Shown here: positions 1 through 11,243 of the stretch, piece by piece
Layout of the letters: every line of letters begins with the position of its first letter
Numbering within the stretch: the first letter of the stretch is position 1
From: Emydura subglobosa
Taxonomy: Eukaryota > Chordata > Testudines > Chelidae
DNA length: 64,000 bases
Direction of reading: 5' to 3'
Assembly: GCA_007922225.1 (NCBI GenBank)
Contig: ML679956.1
Location: forward strand, 76,234,095-76,298,094
Made by a program: the position numbers and the translations under genes
The notes under the pieces: generated by a model
Databases searched by the model: none
Told to the model about the DNA's origin: nothing
The model's input: the letters and a program-made list of their open reading frames with translations, nothing else

Positions 1-749
1 AGGAACAGGATCCGAGGGCTCACAAGGGGGGAAAATGAAAATTAAAAAACATCCCTCCCAGGACATAAGACCCAGGAGCCCTTCGGCATTTGAGAGAGTC
101 AGCAATTTAGTAACTAATCCATTTGGCAAATGCAGGATGGTGCACATGGCCATTCTTCCCAGCCTGGGGTTTTTGTGTAGGGAATGTTTGCTGAGAGAAT
201 TAAGGGAAGGGAGAGGAAAATGCCCCACTTGTTTCCATGAAGGCAGCCGAGAGCTCCCCAGGCTGCAGGCCCGGGAGGCGGACATCGCTAGGCCTCGGTT
301 CCTGAGAGTCTGGGAAGGATAAGAAGAGAAGCTGCTGCCGGCTTGTGAGAATTCTTGTTTGCTTGTTGGCCCCGCCGAGTCAGGGAGAAGATAATCCTCT
401 GACATTTCACCCATCAAATACAGCGTTGGCTGTGGTTCAAGCCAGGCTTAAGCGGGAGGCAAGAGAGAAAGGGGAATCGGGTGGTGGGGGGGGAGGAGGG
501 TGGGAAAGTGCGAGACGCCAAGCTGTTGAAGCCACCTTGGATGGCGGGGAGGCCCTGCCGGAGGGCTCTGAATCAGCACGGCTGGTGTTGAGGAGGCAGA
601 AGTGTGTCAGGGTTCACGTTTCCCTTATCAGCGTGCCATCCTATCTGGTAACGAAATGGCTTTATAGCCTCTTCTGTCTGCTATGCAGTTGTGCAAACAT
701 AAGAGAGGAAACCTGGCCTTGAGAGTTTAAAGCCCCTGACCAGTCCTCA
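1..749. other. No gene recognised
   Basis: This stretch has only short open frames that resemble nothing known to me. A purine-rich patch with a G run lies near 480-505. I see no repeat family that I can name. Confidence 0.5.
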
Positions 750-862
750 GGTGCCGTGGTTTCAGTGCCTAGCTCTGCCACAGATGCCCAGTGTGATATT
801 GGACATGTCCCTTAATCTCTCTGTGCCTCAATTCCCCATCTGTAAGATAGGAAGAATAATGT
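750..862 (+). repeat. MIR-like SINE, core part
   Basis: The order of short blocks is that of ancient MIR-type SINEs in the forward direction: a 'tagctctgcca' block, then 'ttaatctctctgtgcctcaa', then 'ttccccatctgtaagatagg'. The tRNA-derived head is poorly preserved. It is followed directly by the tail block annotated next, as in other copies in this window. Confidence 0.7.
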
Positions 863-869
863 TGCTTTT

Positions 870-965
870 GTGTTTTGCTCCTATTAAGACCATAAGCTCC
901 TGGACACGTGGCTGCATTTTATTGTATGGCCTTACAGCATTTTCCACCATGGGGCCGTGATCTCG
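870..965 (+). repeat. MIR-like SINE tail block
   Basis: The blocks 'ataagctcctgga', 'cttacagcattttccaccat' and 'ggggccgtgatct' match, with decay, the tail seen forward at 42488-42580 and 57385-57450 and reversed at 13400, 17660, 43790 and 51100. Its place just after a MIR-like core supports one composite SINE family. Confidence 0.5.
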
Positions 966-989
966 GGTGGTTCCTCTAGCTGCAAGGAA

Positions 990-1170
990 TAGACCTCAGA
1001 TATAGCTGGCTGGGAAACGGAATTTCCACCCTGCACAAAACGGAGAGTTTTCAACAAAACCCCTCATCCAGAATAGGGACAAAACATAAAAAATCTCAGC
1101 ATTTTTCCACAGGACAGAAATTCCGAAATATTTTGTTTGGGAAACACGGAAATGGCTTGGTAGCTGACCA
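990..1170. mobile_element. Possible fragment of AT-rich hAT-like element
   Basis: A terminus-like 'agctggctgggaaac' near 1005-1019 is followed by AT-rich sequence with 'aaaacataaaaaatctc' and 'gaaatattttg' blocks. This is the style of the elements at 30368, 41680 and 62103. No opposite end or target duplication was found. Confidence 0.3.
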
Positions 1171-2749
1171 GGTGGGCGATGGGAGAGGTTGGGAACTCAG
1201 AAAGCCAGGTGGGCTGGCAGCCGGCCACCCTGCCTGCATGCCTGGTTTCCGCTGAAAGTTTCGATTCCAGCAAATCAGCATTTTCTGACCGCAAAGCCTT
1301 CCCTCCGAAAATATCGGACCAGCTGTGATAAATAATAACAACAACAATACACAATCCAGCCTGGCTGGCTGCATTTGGAAGGAAGGTGATTATGCCTGCA
1401 CTGAAATTATCCAGTTTTGTTCCTGAGCAGAGACCGGCCCCTGGATGAAAAGGTCCGTTTATCTGGTGATTGCAGTTCCGATCTCCTGCCAGAAAAGAAG
1501 GACGTGTCTGATAAACCAGCATTTCTTTCGGAGAGTAAGTAAGCAAGCTGGAGGCTGGAGGAGCTGCACGCTGGGTGTTCTGAGGAAGAGTGCACCTTCG
1601 TTTCAGCCTCCCTGACCGATTCCGTGCCCGGGAACGCCAGTTTACACTGGCATAACGCCATTGACATCAGGGGAGTTATCCGTGATTTATACCAGTGGGT
1701 AAGTCAGAGCAGAACTTTTGTGCTTTTGAACAGTGTCCTAGATATCAGCCTTGTGTCCCGGGAGCTGGGAACCGAGACTGGATAGCAAGATCTCTAGTGC
1801 TGTGTGTCAGGGATCCTGTCAGCACTGCTGGGGTATTTATCCACATTGATTCCTTAAGTCCCGCCCCAGCAAGCACTGGGCTCAGTGTAAAACTTGGCCT
1901 GGATTATTTAGGGCATCCTTGTCTTTCTTTTTCCACAGCCCGGGTCAGGCATCTGGAGGTGACGTGCTCAGGGCATTACAACGAATGGTGCCCAGCCTGT
2001 GGACGTGAATGAGTTAAACTGAGCTGTTAGGCCATCCAAGCTGTGTCTTCCTTGTCGCTTTTGCCCAACCATGGCAGGTACCATTAAAAGGAGGAGGCGT
2101 TTGAAATACGTTCCCCTGATTGATAGCGCTCATAGGGGGTAACGCCCCTAGACTCGCTCCACTCTTCACAGGTCCAGCAAACCCTTGGTCAAGCCCTCTG
2201 AGAGCGCAGAGGAAAGGTGGTTTTTTTTCCACATTGGCCCCAAGTCGTCTCCAGGCTGAGCTCCTAGAGAGCCCTGGGCTGGACCACAAAGAGGCAAGAC
2301 GATCATGCATTAATCTGAGCCCGACTCAATGGCGCTCCAGGACCCCGAGTGACGGCCACGCTAAGGTTTCTTTCTTGCTCCCCTGTCTGTAACCCACTTC
2401 AGGGCATGGGGGATCTTTGGGAGCTTTGTGACCTTTTCTGCAGGGCTAGACTGAGGCAGTCAATCCTTGGAGAGGGCATAAGTGGCAGCAAGGGGAAAGT
2501 TCTCTGCACAGTGCCCGGATGTCGAGGGAGCATCGGGCTAATTCTAATCTGACCTTTATTTCTTATTTCACCACCTGTCCCTTCCCTATAGTTCACACAA
2601 TTTATGCATATATGCCTATAGCCAGTATGACATAATCACTTCCCTTTTCCTGGACACGGGTTGATGGGCAGGTTAGGAGCCTTGGATGTATCCAATTTAT
2701 CAGGGTCAGGAAAGCAATGTAGATGGCTCAGGGGATAGGTAATGGGGTT
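1171..2749. other. No gene or named repeat recognised
   Basis: There are open frames of 60-160 codons on both strands, but none has recognisable domains, and overlapping frames are similarly long. I see no named repeat in this interval. Confidence 0.5.
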
Positions 2750-2865
2750 ATAAAGCCTGGGGCTGGGATGGTTTAGTTGGGGTTGGTCCTGCTTTGAGCA
2801 GAGGGTTGGACTAGATACCTCCTGAGGTCCCTTCCAACCCTCATCTTCTGTGATTCTATGATTCT
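2750..2865 (+). mobile_element. CR1 LINE 3' end
   Basis: This is a 5'-truncated CR1 that keeps only the 3' untranslated tail. The 'ggtcctgctttgagcag' and 'ggttggactagat' blocks are followed by the terminal repeat 'tgattctatgattct', which ends at 2865. Very short 5'-truncated copies are usual for CR1. Confidence 0.9.
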
Positions 2866-3508
2866 CTCACCTCTAAGGTGCTAGGTTGTGTCTGGCCCAG
2901 GTTGGCTGTGTGCAGAAGTCTTTGTGTTCTGATGATGACCTACATGATGTGAAGTGGGGGTCTCTGTCCAGTTCTTAGTGGCCATGTCATCAAAATCCAC
3001 TGGCACTAACTCACCCCCTTCTTCAAAGGAAAGGCCTAGGTTAGAATGATCAGTGGAGAATGAACGGTTCTCTCTCTATAGGAAAATAGTTAGCGGTCTC
3101 TCCAGGCCAAGCTGCAGACATACTGGTCGAGTGAGATGGGAGAAGATTCTGTCACCCCATCGGACCTGTTCTGCGGATGAAGCAAACTCCCCCTCTGTCA
3201 ACGGAGCACCTGCAAAATGCAATAAAGTGAAAGGACATTTAAAAGAGGGCAGCCCAGGTTTGCAGAAATAAATCAAAAGCCTCTGAGAAGAGACCAAAGC
3301 AATGAAAAGATGTCGAACAGAGTAATCGCGACTCCTTCTCTGTAGCAAGTGCCCTTCTGTGCCAGCAGGAATAGAGACATGGGGTTGAGTCCTGATGAGT
3401 AAATGTGTTGTACATATGGGCCATTCACTAAAGACCATGGGAGCTCCATGCTATGGGTCTGACCTGAAGCGCATTAAAATCAATGGGCAATTTTGGATCA
3501 AGACCTAT
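2866..3508. other. No gene recognised
   Basis: This is unassigned sequence between two CR1 insertions. The first residues of the long open frame that begins at 3395 come from this flank and are not part of the CR1. Confidence 0.5.
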
Positions 3509-3509
3509 G

Positions 3510-4231
3510 AAGGATTGAGCCAAAAGAAATCTGATGAAGTTCAACAAGGACAAGTGCAGAGTCCTGCACTTAGGATGGAAGAATGCCATGCACAGCTACA
3601 GACTGGGGACCGACGGGCTAGACAGCAGTTCTGCAGAAAAGGACCGGGGGTTACAGTGAACAAGAAGCTGGATATGAGTCAGCAGTGTGCCCTGGTTGCC
3701 AAGAAGGCTAATAGCATATTGGGCTGCATTAGTAGGAGCATTGCCAGCAGATCGAGGGAAGTGATGATTTCCCTCTATTCAGCACTGGTGAGGCCACATT
3801 TGGAGTATTGTGTCCAGTTTTGGGCCCCCCACTACGGGAAGGATGTGGACAAATTAGAAAGAGTCCAGCAAAGGGCAACAAAAATGATGAGGGGGCTGAG
3901 GCACATGACATATGAGGGGAGGCTGAGGGAACTAGGCTTGTTTAGCCTGCAGAAGAGAAGAGTGAGGGGGGATTTGATAGCGGCTTTCAACTACCTGAAG
4001 GTGGGTTCCAGGGAGGATGGAATTAGGCTGTTCTTAGTGGTGGCAGATGACAGAACTAAGAGCAATGATCTTAAGTTGCAGTGGGGGAGGTCTAGGTCGG
4101 ATATTAGGGGAAAACAAATTACTAGAAGGGTGGTGAAGCACTGGAATGGGTTACCTAGGGAGAAGGTGGAATCTCCATCCTTTGAAGCTTTTAAGCTGTG
4201 GCTTGATAAAGCCCTAGCTGGGATGATTTAG
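3510..4231 (+). pseudogene. CR1 ORF2 C-terminal fragment, frameshifted
   Basis: The frame from about 3650 to the stop at 4229-4231 encodes the region after the RT fingers and palm. Visible landmarks are [20 protein letters not shown], then [39 protein letters not shown], and the end LDKALAGMI. Upstream of about 3646 the correct frame is a different one. The copy reads 'ggaccggggg' where the 34-kb copy reads 'ggacctggggg', a one-base loss. The 278-codon open frame that starts at 3395 is therefore a chance composite of flank, out-of-frame CR1 and in-frame CR1. The RT catalytic motifs lie upstream of the truncation and are absent, so the fragment cannot be active. Confidence 0.88.
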
Positions 4232-4321
4232 TCGGGATTGGTCCTGCTTTGAGCAGGGGGTTGGACTGGATGACCTCCTGAAGTCCCTTCCAACCCTCAT
4301 CTTCTGTGATTCTTTGATTCT
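3510..4321 (+). mobile_element. CR1 LINE, 5'-truncated
   Basis: The copy covers the C-terminal third of the CR1 reverse-transcriptase ORF plus the 3' tail. It closes on the terminal repeat 'tgattctttgattct' at 4321. It aligns by eye over its length with the reverse complement of the copy at 33812-35570. The 5' truncation point lies near 3510, just before 'ggattgagccaaaag'. Confidence 0.92.
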
Positions 4322-4602
4322 AAGGCTCGAAGGTGATAGAAGCCATTGCTGTAACCCATGATCCCCATTAAGATCATTTACTGGCGTTTGCCATACAAGC
4401 ACCTGCTAGTTGTAATGCTGAGGGCCTTGGGATTGATCATAGGAAGAACGGAGAGTGGGTTTTCTTTTTTTTTTAATCTCACTCTCTCTCTTTTATACCT
4501 ACTGCTGGATCATCATTTCTCCCCTCTGTCTCTCTATTCAGAGGGCCAAGCCAGGCCCCTGGGGTCTTTGCCACAACTTTGATCATTAAGTTGGTTACAC
4601 AC
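4322..4602. other. No gene recognised
   Basis: Unassigned flank between a CR1 tail and an inverted-repeat element. A pyrimidine-rich patch lies at 4457-4515. Confidence 0.5.
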
Positions 4603-4839
4603 AGGATACGTCTGCTCTCTCCTTGGGAGGTGTGATTGCAGCTCTTGAGGGATGGCAGTTAGCCCGTTAATGATAGCACCGAAGCTGTAGCAGCACGGGC
4701 TAACCCTACCCAATACCCTGGGTACATACTCGAGCAGCTAATCTTGGAGGCCAGCGGATCTTCACTGCTGTTGTTACTCAGGGTCGCTTTGGTCTAGCGA
4801 GGCTCAGGTGTGGATGTGTACAGCAGTGTAGACGTACCC
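4603..4839. mobile_element. Short TIR element (MITE-like)
   Basis: The ends are inverted copies: 'ggatacgtctgctct' at 4604-4618, and 'agtgtagacgtaccc' at 4825-4839, which reads GGGTACGTCTACACT on the other strand. The interior shares 'agcacgggctaaccc' and 'gtagcagc' blocks with related elements at 47609 and 58863. It has no coding capacity, so any transposase was supplied elsewhere. The superfamily is not proven because no clear target duplication was found. Confidence 0.7.
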
Positions 4840-5989
4840 AAAAGTGACTCCAGGCCTGAATGGATCAGAGACCAGTGTCTTCCCTTGCTCCTGTGCAGTG
4901 ACCTCCCCAGCAAGTCCAGGGTCTGAATTTGGACTTTGGGGAAGTTGTATCTATGTGGAAGTCAAGTGGGAGCGGCCGGTGTGACTCTGAAGACAAAACG
5001 TGGACCCAGGTGTTCAGGTCTCCATGCTCACCGATTTCTTTTTCAGTGTGGTATTCAAGTGACGGTCAGTTGGTATTATGCTAGCGATACACAATGTGTG
5101 AGCTAATCAAACCAGGGTTTAAACGGGGGGAACGGGAAAGGAGGGGGACCCCTTGCTGCCATCAGAAAGCAGCAAATCAAAAACCAAATATTAGTGGGGA
5201 AGCTGAGTGGGCTAGCGGCTGGGACACTGATCCAGCCACTTCACTGATTTGTTCTGCTTCACACCCCTTCTCTGGTTCCTTTTTAAGCTCTTTGGAGCAG
5301 CATCCAATCTCAGTCTTGATATCTAGACCCTATTACACTAAAAATAAATCATTAGATCCTAATTTTCAAACACATACCGGGGCCAAATTTCTTTCTTGGA
5401 AGCGCAAAATTACAATATTGCAATTTTAAGCTATAATGTTTGGAGCAAAGGGTATGTCCTAGGTTGGAAATTCATGACCAGCCAGGCAGAGCTGAAGGTT
5501 CAAGATGCGATCAGGAACACTATTGCTAAGTAAAAATTTAAAATGGAGTGAGAGGAGGGGGAAGGTTGACATATTGGCCAAAAGCTGATCTCAGTAGCAC
5601 TGCGGTAATTCTGTTGTCATCAGCAGAGTCACGCTGGATTTACATTCAGCATCGCTGAGATTAGATTCTGGGCTATGATTCTTTTGGTGGGCGATGCAGA
5701 GACAGCCGGTGTAGCTGTTATGTACAGGGTGTTCTTAGGGGATTCATTGCTCCACGGTTGGACAACCGCATGGCTTGAATCATCCTGCTGCATTCCATTC
5801 ATCTTAGAATTTCCCATAAGCCTTGATCTGAGGCCATTTGACCACAGGAGTTGGGAGCATCTTTTCCCCACCTCAAGGGTCTCTGGATGCTGTTGGCGTT
5901 GGTGCAATTAAAGGAAGGAAATATTAGTGATGTTCCCTTCTGCACCAGCTATTTCCCCTCTTATTTATAGAGAGGATTGAAGGATTCTA
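4840..5989. other. No gene or named repeat recognised
   Basis: Open frames of up to 111 codons occur, without recognisable domains. No repeat family was identified by eye. Confidence 0.5.
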
Positions 5990-6145
5990 TGCTTCGGTAG
6001 CTAGGACAGTGCATTTGTGGGTTAGAGGATCTAGATTCTAAGTCCAGCTCTGCTGCTGACACACTGTGTGAGCCTGGATAAATCACCCTGCATTTCTGTG
6101 ACTCAGTTTCCCTAAGTGGGAAAAAAAATTCCGGTGCTAACATTC
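5990..6145 (+). repeat. MIR-like SINE
   Basis: A forward MIR-type order is visible: 'aagtccagctctgctgctga', 'cactgtgtgagcctggat', then 'gactcagtttccctaagtgg'. The head 'gctaggacagtgcatttgtg' fits the tRNA-derived part, although decayed. Confidence 0.75.
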
Positions 6146-8292
6146 AACCTCGTTTTTGTAATGGGATCCCTCGACAGGAAGGGCTCAACGTTAGCATCCT
6201 TCTTAGCAGCTAGCAGGATGTGACCAATGACTTAGCACCTCGTGCAGCCCAATGAATTTCATGGCGAGAACAGATCTAGCGAGTCAGGCAGTGGCACTAA
6301 AAATGCCAGCAGTTTAACTGACTCCTGTCCCGGCACTTCAAGTTTCAGAAATTATTGGTCTGCTCATTAGCAGCTTTATTATAAGCCTGCTGCTTTGCGT
6401 GCCAAAGGTTGCTAGCCAGTGATTACCACTAGAAGGACAGGAGACAGCGTGACGGGAAGGTCAATATCAAAACTGGGACCTTGTCCAATGTAGAATCAGA
6501 TCTATTTTGAGGCGTTCGTTTATAGTTTTAATTAGGGAAATCCTTGGATCTTTGATCAGCCCCATGGATTGGCGGCAAGCACAGGAGGTTTTTGATTTGG
6601 AGGTCACGGACTCAGCCTCCCCCTTGGCATGACATTAGTGAAATTAGTATTCTTTAAGAGATGAGTCATCTATGATCAGGGGAGAATGGATATTGGGGAT
6701 TGGATCTGACTGCTAAAACTAGGCTGGGAAGAGACGGGTTTCTCGCTGTAATTGGCACCTTTTCCTACTGTGCTGTGATGCACATAGAAACGGGATGAGT
6801 GATATGGGAACAGCATAATTGACAGATATACAGTGTGAGCGTTATCATGGAGTGATCCTTTGTGCTGTTAAACACCTGCCGGGCTTCACCCCAGCGGAGG
6901 CTGCATTCCAGTGACATGGGATCCCAATCTATAGTTTGCATTACAGTGTTCATTTGTAAAGTCCCTCCCCTCCTGGATCCCGTGAACTTGTTCAGCAAGT
7001 TGCCGCTGCATTTGGAAATGGTCTTTCTCATGCATTCCCAGCCCCACAGATCCTTGTGGTGTGTGGGGGCGGCGGGAGCAGGGAGGGGGATTGGATTGAT
7101 ATCTGGAAACCGTTTCACTGACAGGTGGACACCAGCAGTGTGTGAACCAAACAGGGAAGTGATATGAGAGCAACAGCACATGGCGATAGTGCCCGAGAGC
7201 TGTGGAAATGGCGCGGCTGTGGTACAGTCGCCGTGCCAGCCTTAGCCGCTTTGGACGCTCAGGGCAGCCAGCTGTTCCTTATGGAATGCGCCCTAATTTC
7301 CCACCAGATGTTCCTGATCAATGACGCTGACATATCTGCTCCTTATTCTCAAGATTGATTAATTCCCCTGGATTCCAATACCCTTTCCCAGGGTTCCCCT
7401 TATAAAGGTGGCAGTAGGGAAACAGCCAGATGGGTTTGTATTTTTTTTTTAATAGGATCAGGGCTCAAATAGCTAGTTTGGGGTTATTTTCTCTTCCTGC
7501 TTTCCAGGGAATAACTCCTCTGCACTGGCAGTTTTGGCACCTCATCGCTGGCACCGTACGTCACATCATAAAAATCTCATTCCTGCAGGAGAGTGCTAAT
7601 ACACAAAGGAGTTTTCTACCACGCTGATGTAACCCACATGCTTTATTCTGCAGCACTCGATTCTTTTTCTTCCAAAGAATGGGACCGAGGCAGTGGGGAG
7701 GATGCATGGGTTTTAGTCGGTTGCTCTGTCTTTGCACACGCGCAGAGGGCAGGGCAGGACAATGCAGCCAAAAGGGCCCACAAACATCTAGAACTAGGGT
7801 GCAGTCGTTACTAGACATGCTCAATAGCTGTTGCGGAAGCTGGATCGGAAGGTTTAAGGAGTCCCAATACTTGTCATGCCTTGGCTACGTCCCCTGAGGA
7901 TCAGTCTGCTATTTACTCAGGGGCTGGAAGGCTGCCAGCTCTGGAGACTCTTCTGAATGTTGGCTGACAGGGTTCTGAAGGATTTGGAAGGGACCTTTCA
8001 TCTCAAGGTCAGAGGAGTCCAAGCGACACCCAATACATATTATGGCCACTCTCTAAAGACTGAGAAGTCTTCTCTGAGAGAAGTCCAGAGGTGACCATGT
8101 TCATACGTGCATGCGAAAGTTTGGAATGGTAAATGTTACGCTGGTCCCTTATCTTTAAATAAATGTAACAGCGACAAAGGGGGGATGTCTGTGTAAGGAA
8201 CAGATTTGCTGTCTAACGGCTTGCTTCCAAATTCCGTGTACGTTTTCTGCTATTTCCAGTGTTTTCGGTGTGCGTTAAACGTTCGTTTACGA
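6146..8292. other. No gene or named repeat recognised
   Basis: This is a 2.1-kb stretch with only short open frames on both strands that have no recognisable domain. An AT-rich patch lies at 7438-7455. It could be unique intergenic or intronic DNA, or repeats too old to see by eye. Confidence 0.5.
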
Positions 8293-8693
8293 AGGCCTGG
8301 TCTACACTGTAGAGTTAGGGTGACAGAAGGCAGCTTCGGTCGAGTCAACTATGGGTGTGTTTGCACTAAAATTTCACTCCCGCAGGCCGAAATGCCTGCT
8401 ACGCCGACTTAATAACTCTATCTCCATGGCTGGTGCAGAGTCAAGGTCGAGGTAGTGAGGTCAACGCAGCGTCAGTGTAGCCACTGTGTTGCTTGTGTTG
8501 ACTGTTACTGGCTTTCAGGAGCCGTCCCACGAGGCCCCACACGGACAGCACAATCGATACAAGCGCTCCTGGAGAGGAGGCCCACCGCCCACACAAAGAG
8601 CAAAGTGTAGACAGCACAAGCGATGTAACCACTGCCGCGGCTGTGTGCTGACGTAAGTGAGCTTGACTTGATTTTGTAGCGTAGACATGGCCT
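8293..8693. mobile_element. 400-bp TIR element
   Basis: The left end 'aggcctggtctacact' (8293-8308) and the right end 'agcgtagacatggcct' (8678-8693) are inverted copies with three mismatches in 16. The interior is GC-rich with several 'gtcgag' and 'gtcgact' type blocks and no transposase frame. The flanks show no convincing target duplication, so I do not assign a superfamily. Confidence 0.7.
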
Positions 8694-9172
8694 AGGAAAC
8701 TGTCTGGCACGTGCTCTTTGGAGCTGAATGGGAATTAGCAGCATCTATTTAGCAGGATTGTACATATAACAGCTCTGAGGTGTAACTCTCTGTAATGCTG
8801 TCTGAAAAGCTCTGTAAAGACAAAACCCAACCCCGTGCCTCAGCAAAGAGTTAGGCTGGGGTGCAGGAAGCAGCGGAGGGTAGTGGAGCTGTACGTGTTA
8901 TTGCCTCAGACACTTGTGCCTACTTCCCGGAGTCACGCCACAGCCCAGAGTGCAGGTATGCGTCACACTGCCCACTGGCTCCCACCCACCGAAAAAACCC
9001 ATCAGCAAACATCCCTTCCCTGTCTCTGGATAGTAACTAGAAGCTTAGAAAACAATCAGAACAGCGGCCTAAAATGGCGCCCAAAAAAAAAAAGGGGGGC
9101 GGGGAAAATAAAAGCTGTTTTTTTCCTATGAAAAATTTGCCTTTTTGCTTACAAGACAGTGAAATCATGTAG
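8694..9172. other. No gene recognised
   Basis: Unassigned interval. An A run followed by a G run lies at 9077-9100. Confidence 0.5.
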
Positions 9173-9285
9173 AGCTTTTAAGGCCAGAAGGGACTTTTAT
9201 GGCCCTTTTGCCTGGTGTCCTGCATAACACAGGCCATGTGACGTCACCTCGTGATTCCTGCCCTAAGCCCGAATCTCATTGAAAT
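9173..9285 (-). mobile_element. CR1 LINE 3' end (second subfamily)
   Basis: On the plus strand it reads 'gagcttttaaggccagaagg', 'cctggtgtcctgcataac', 'acaggccatg'. This is the reverse complement of the 3' tail also present at 19921, 35570 and 50660. Only the extreme 3' end is kept. Confidence 0.75.
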
Positions 9286-9369
9286 GAGATGGTTGGTGGA
9301 ACTGGATTGTTACGATGGTTTGTATCACGGGAGCCCCACGAAAGGCTAACTGGCACGAGAATCCTGTTG

Positions 9370-9545
9370 TGCCCACGGCTGGATAGATACATAGCAGGGC
9401 ACAGCTCCTGCCCCAAACAGCTCTCGATTTAGATAAACAAGGCGGACAAAGGAAGCCTTATTCCCCATTTCATACACAGGGAACAGAGACACGGACAGGG
9501 AAGGTGACTTTCTCAGGGTCTCATGAAGAGTCTGTAGTGGAGGTG
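9370..9545 (-). repeat. MIR-like SINE, reverse
   Basis: The block 'cacagctcctgccccaaaca' (tail part) is followed by 'ccccatttcatacacaggga' and 'acagagacacggacagggaa', the reverse of the MIR-type core. The order is opposite to the copy at 750-965. Confidence 0.6.
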
Positions 9546-9922
9546 GCTCTTGAATGTCTGAATCTTAATACAGTACCTTAGCCACAAGAACCACCGTCCT
9601 CTCTGGCAGGGTCTAACATTTGATAACAGGCTTTTCTTCTGCGCGTAACCTGTTCTAGTCTAGCCTGATTTAGCTCAGACGCAAACCTGTAGCCGTCAGA
9701 TGGCGGTTGGGTGCCCACAGCAAGCCAAGACGACTGAGGCTTGCATGGTTGCTCTGTGTGATGTCTTGGATCCCTACTGGTGAGAAGGGGATTCACACTA
9801 AACACCACCCCTGCGGCAGACTGCTTCATTTTGTATTGATCCTCAATGATAGGTTATATTTGCATCAACAGCTGGACAATGCAGCTCATGTTTTTTCTTT
9901 ATGCCCTTGTCTGGCTCTGCAG

Positions 9923-10139
9923 GAATTGTTGCTAGGCAGCGGGTTGGTGTGTTGGGATGCACGCTATACTGGCAGGGCGCCTGGCCGGAGAGGAGCAGCC
10001 CTGCGCCGGTGGAGCAGTCCCAGCCAACCCGCCAGAGCCCGCCTCCATTACCCTCTGTCCATGAAGGATAGGAAGAGGCGGGGGCCACACGAGGCGTAGG
10101 GCAGCAGCTGTGCCAGGGAAGGCTTCGCTTCTTGCTCAG
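9923..10139 (+). other. Candidate non-coding exon (weak)
   Basis: A pyrimidine-rich tract followed by 'tggctctgcag' ends at 9922, which is a good splice acceptor. 'ctcag|gtaagag' at 10135-10146 is a good donor. The 217 bp between them are markedly GC-rich against AT-rich flanks. No plus-strand frame is open across it: stops fall in all three frames, the latest a TAG near 10097. If real it would be a UTR or lncRNA exon. Splice-like pairs also arise by chance in 64 kb. Confidence 0.2.
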
Positions 10140-10141
10140 GT

Positions 10142-10241
10142 AAGAGTCATTTATTATTATTAATGTAATGTAGTGTTGTTATTATTATCATTATTTGTGT
10201 TTATAGGGGCTATATGTGTTTATGGCTGGGGGGGGGGGGGG
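10142..10241. repeat. AT-rich low-complexity tract and G14 run
   Basis: 'attattatta'-type sequence at 10150-10200 is followed by a run of 14 G at 10228-10241. The G run length is prone to sequencing error. Confidence 0.8.
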
Positions 10242-10249
10242 CGGAGCGC

Positions 10250-10309
10250 CTGTTTTACCTAGTGTTAACTTGTGGGGCTTTCATGCAAAAAGGCTGGGAG
10301 CCACTGATC
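10250..10309. mobile_element. Possible hAT element right end
   Basis: The block 'aaaggctgggagccactg' ends at about 10304. It resembles the right end of hAT elements whose left end reads CAGNGGTTCNCA, like the one at 37838. The matching left end was not found. Confidence 0.4.
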
Positions 10310-10359
10310 TAGGGGAGCAAAAAGACTCCTGGGGTCCTTCACCTGGGAAACAAGCTGAC

Positions 10360-10745
10360 AGCATGTTTGTTTTGTGAAAGGAGGGTCACAGCCCGCCTGC
10401 CTGTCAAGTTTTTGGGTGAACAATATTCTACACACCTTGAGAGCACCTTGTTAATTAAGTCTAGGCTCCAGAATGCTTGTTATGATTGTTTTATCTGTAA
10501 CCATTTGTTTCCACTATTTCTGCTTGCCTGTCACTTGAATCTCTGTGCTTTGTGAAATAAACATTTCATTATAAACAAGTGCTGGGTGTTAAGTGGGGTA
10601 GCGCTCGGAGGTGGAACTGGTAAGCCGGGGTGTACTGTTCCTTTGGAAGCAGCGAATCTGTGAACGTGCAGTGGAACAGGGGATAGACATCTGAGGGAGA
10701 AGCTTAGGCTTCCTCTCGCTAAGAGCAGCTGGGAGTGAGGTGCCT
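10360..10745 (+). mobile_element. Possible retroelement LTR or 3' end
   Basis: The stretch has a 'tgttatgattgttttatctg' pyrimidine-rich block, a poly(A) signal AATAAA at 10556-10561, then 'agtgctgggtgttaagtggg', 'aagccggggtgtactgttcc' and 'gaatctgtgaacgtgcagtg' blocks. The arrangement is like the R-U5 part of a retroviral-type LTR. No coding part, second LTR or target duplication is visible, so the call rests on layout alone. Confidence 0.35.
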
Positions 10746-10865
10746 CACAGCCCTGGGTACTCTTGGAAAAAGTCACAACCCTTATGGGTCAATTTTTCCT
10801 ACCTACTCTTGGGCAGCATCGGCATTCACTTTATTGAACCTCTGTTTCCATGGCCTGTCAAGGTT

Positions 10866-10928
10866 CTCCTTTAGCTCAAGTGGTAGAGGCCTGTCCTTTT
10901 GGTACCAAAGTCATGAGATCTATTCCCT
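10866..10928 (+). repeat. tRNA-like sequence
   Basis: 'tttagctcaagtggtagagg' resembles a tRNA A box, and 'catgagatctattccct' about 35 bases later is a decayed B box. The stems do not close into a good cloverleaf, so this is a tRNA-derived SINE head or tRNA pseudogene and not a working tRNA. Confidence 0.5.
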
Positions 10929-11243
10929 AACCCAACAAGCACAGCATCTGTTGGCACATTTTCATGGCTTGTTTCAAATTCAGAGGACTCTTTTTTTTTT
11001 TTTGGTAAGAATATAGAGCTTGCCATCCTGGAGCAAGACTACTGCTCTATCCAATCCAATATCCTTGTATCTCTCAGTGGTCAGAACTGGCTGCTTCAGA
11101 GGAAGGGTAAGAAACCTTATAGTTGACAATTATATAAAGTCTCTTCCTGACCCTTGTTAGTTAGTGGACGGCTTGTGCCCTGAAGCATGAAGATTTGTAT
11201 CCCTTCCAAAACTCTTTAATTAAAATCCTTATTGTATTTTAAA

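Noticed and set aside
8285..8701. 8-bp target duplication for the 8293-8693 TIR element
   Set aside because: The flanks gtttacga and aggaaact do not match, so no hAT assignment was made.
10866..10928. tRNA gene
   Set aside because: The A box is good, but the B box is decayed and the stems do not close. A SINE head or tRNA pseudogene is more likely.
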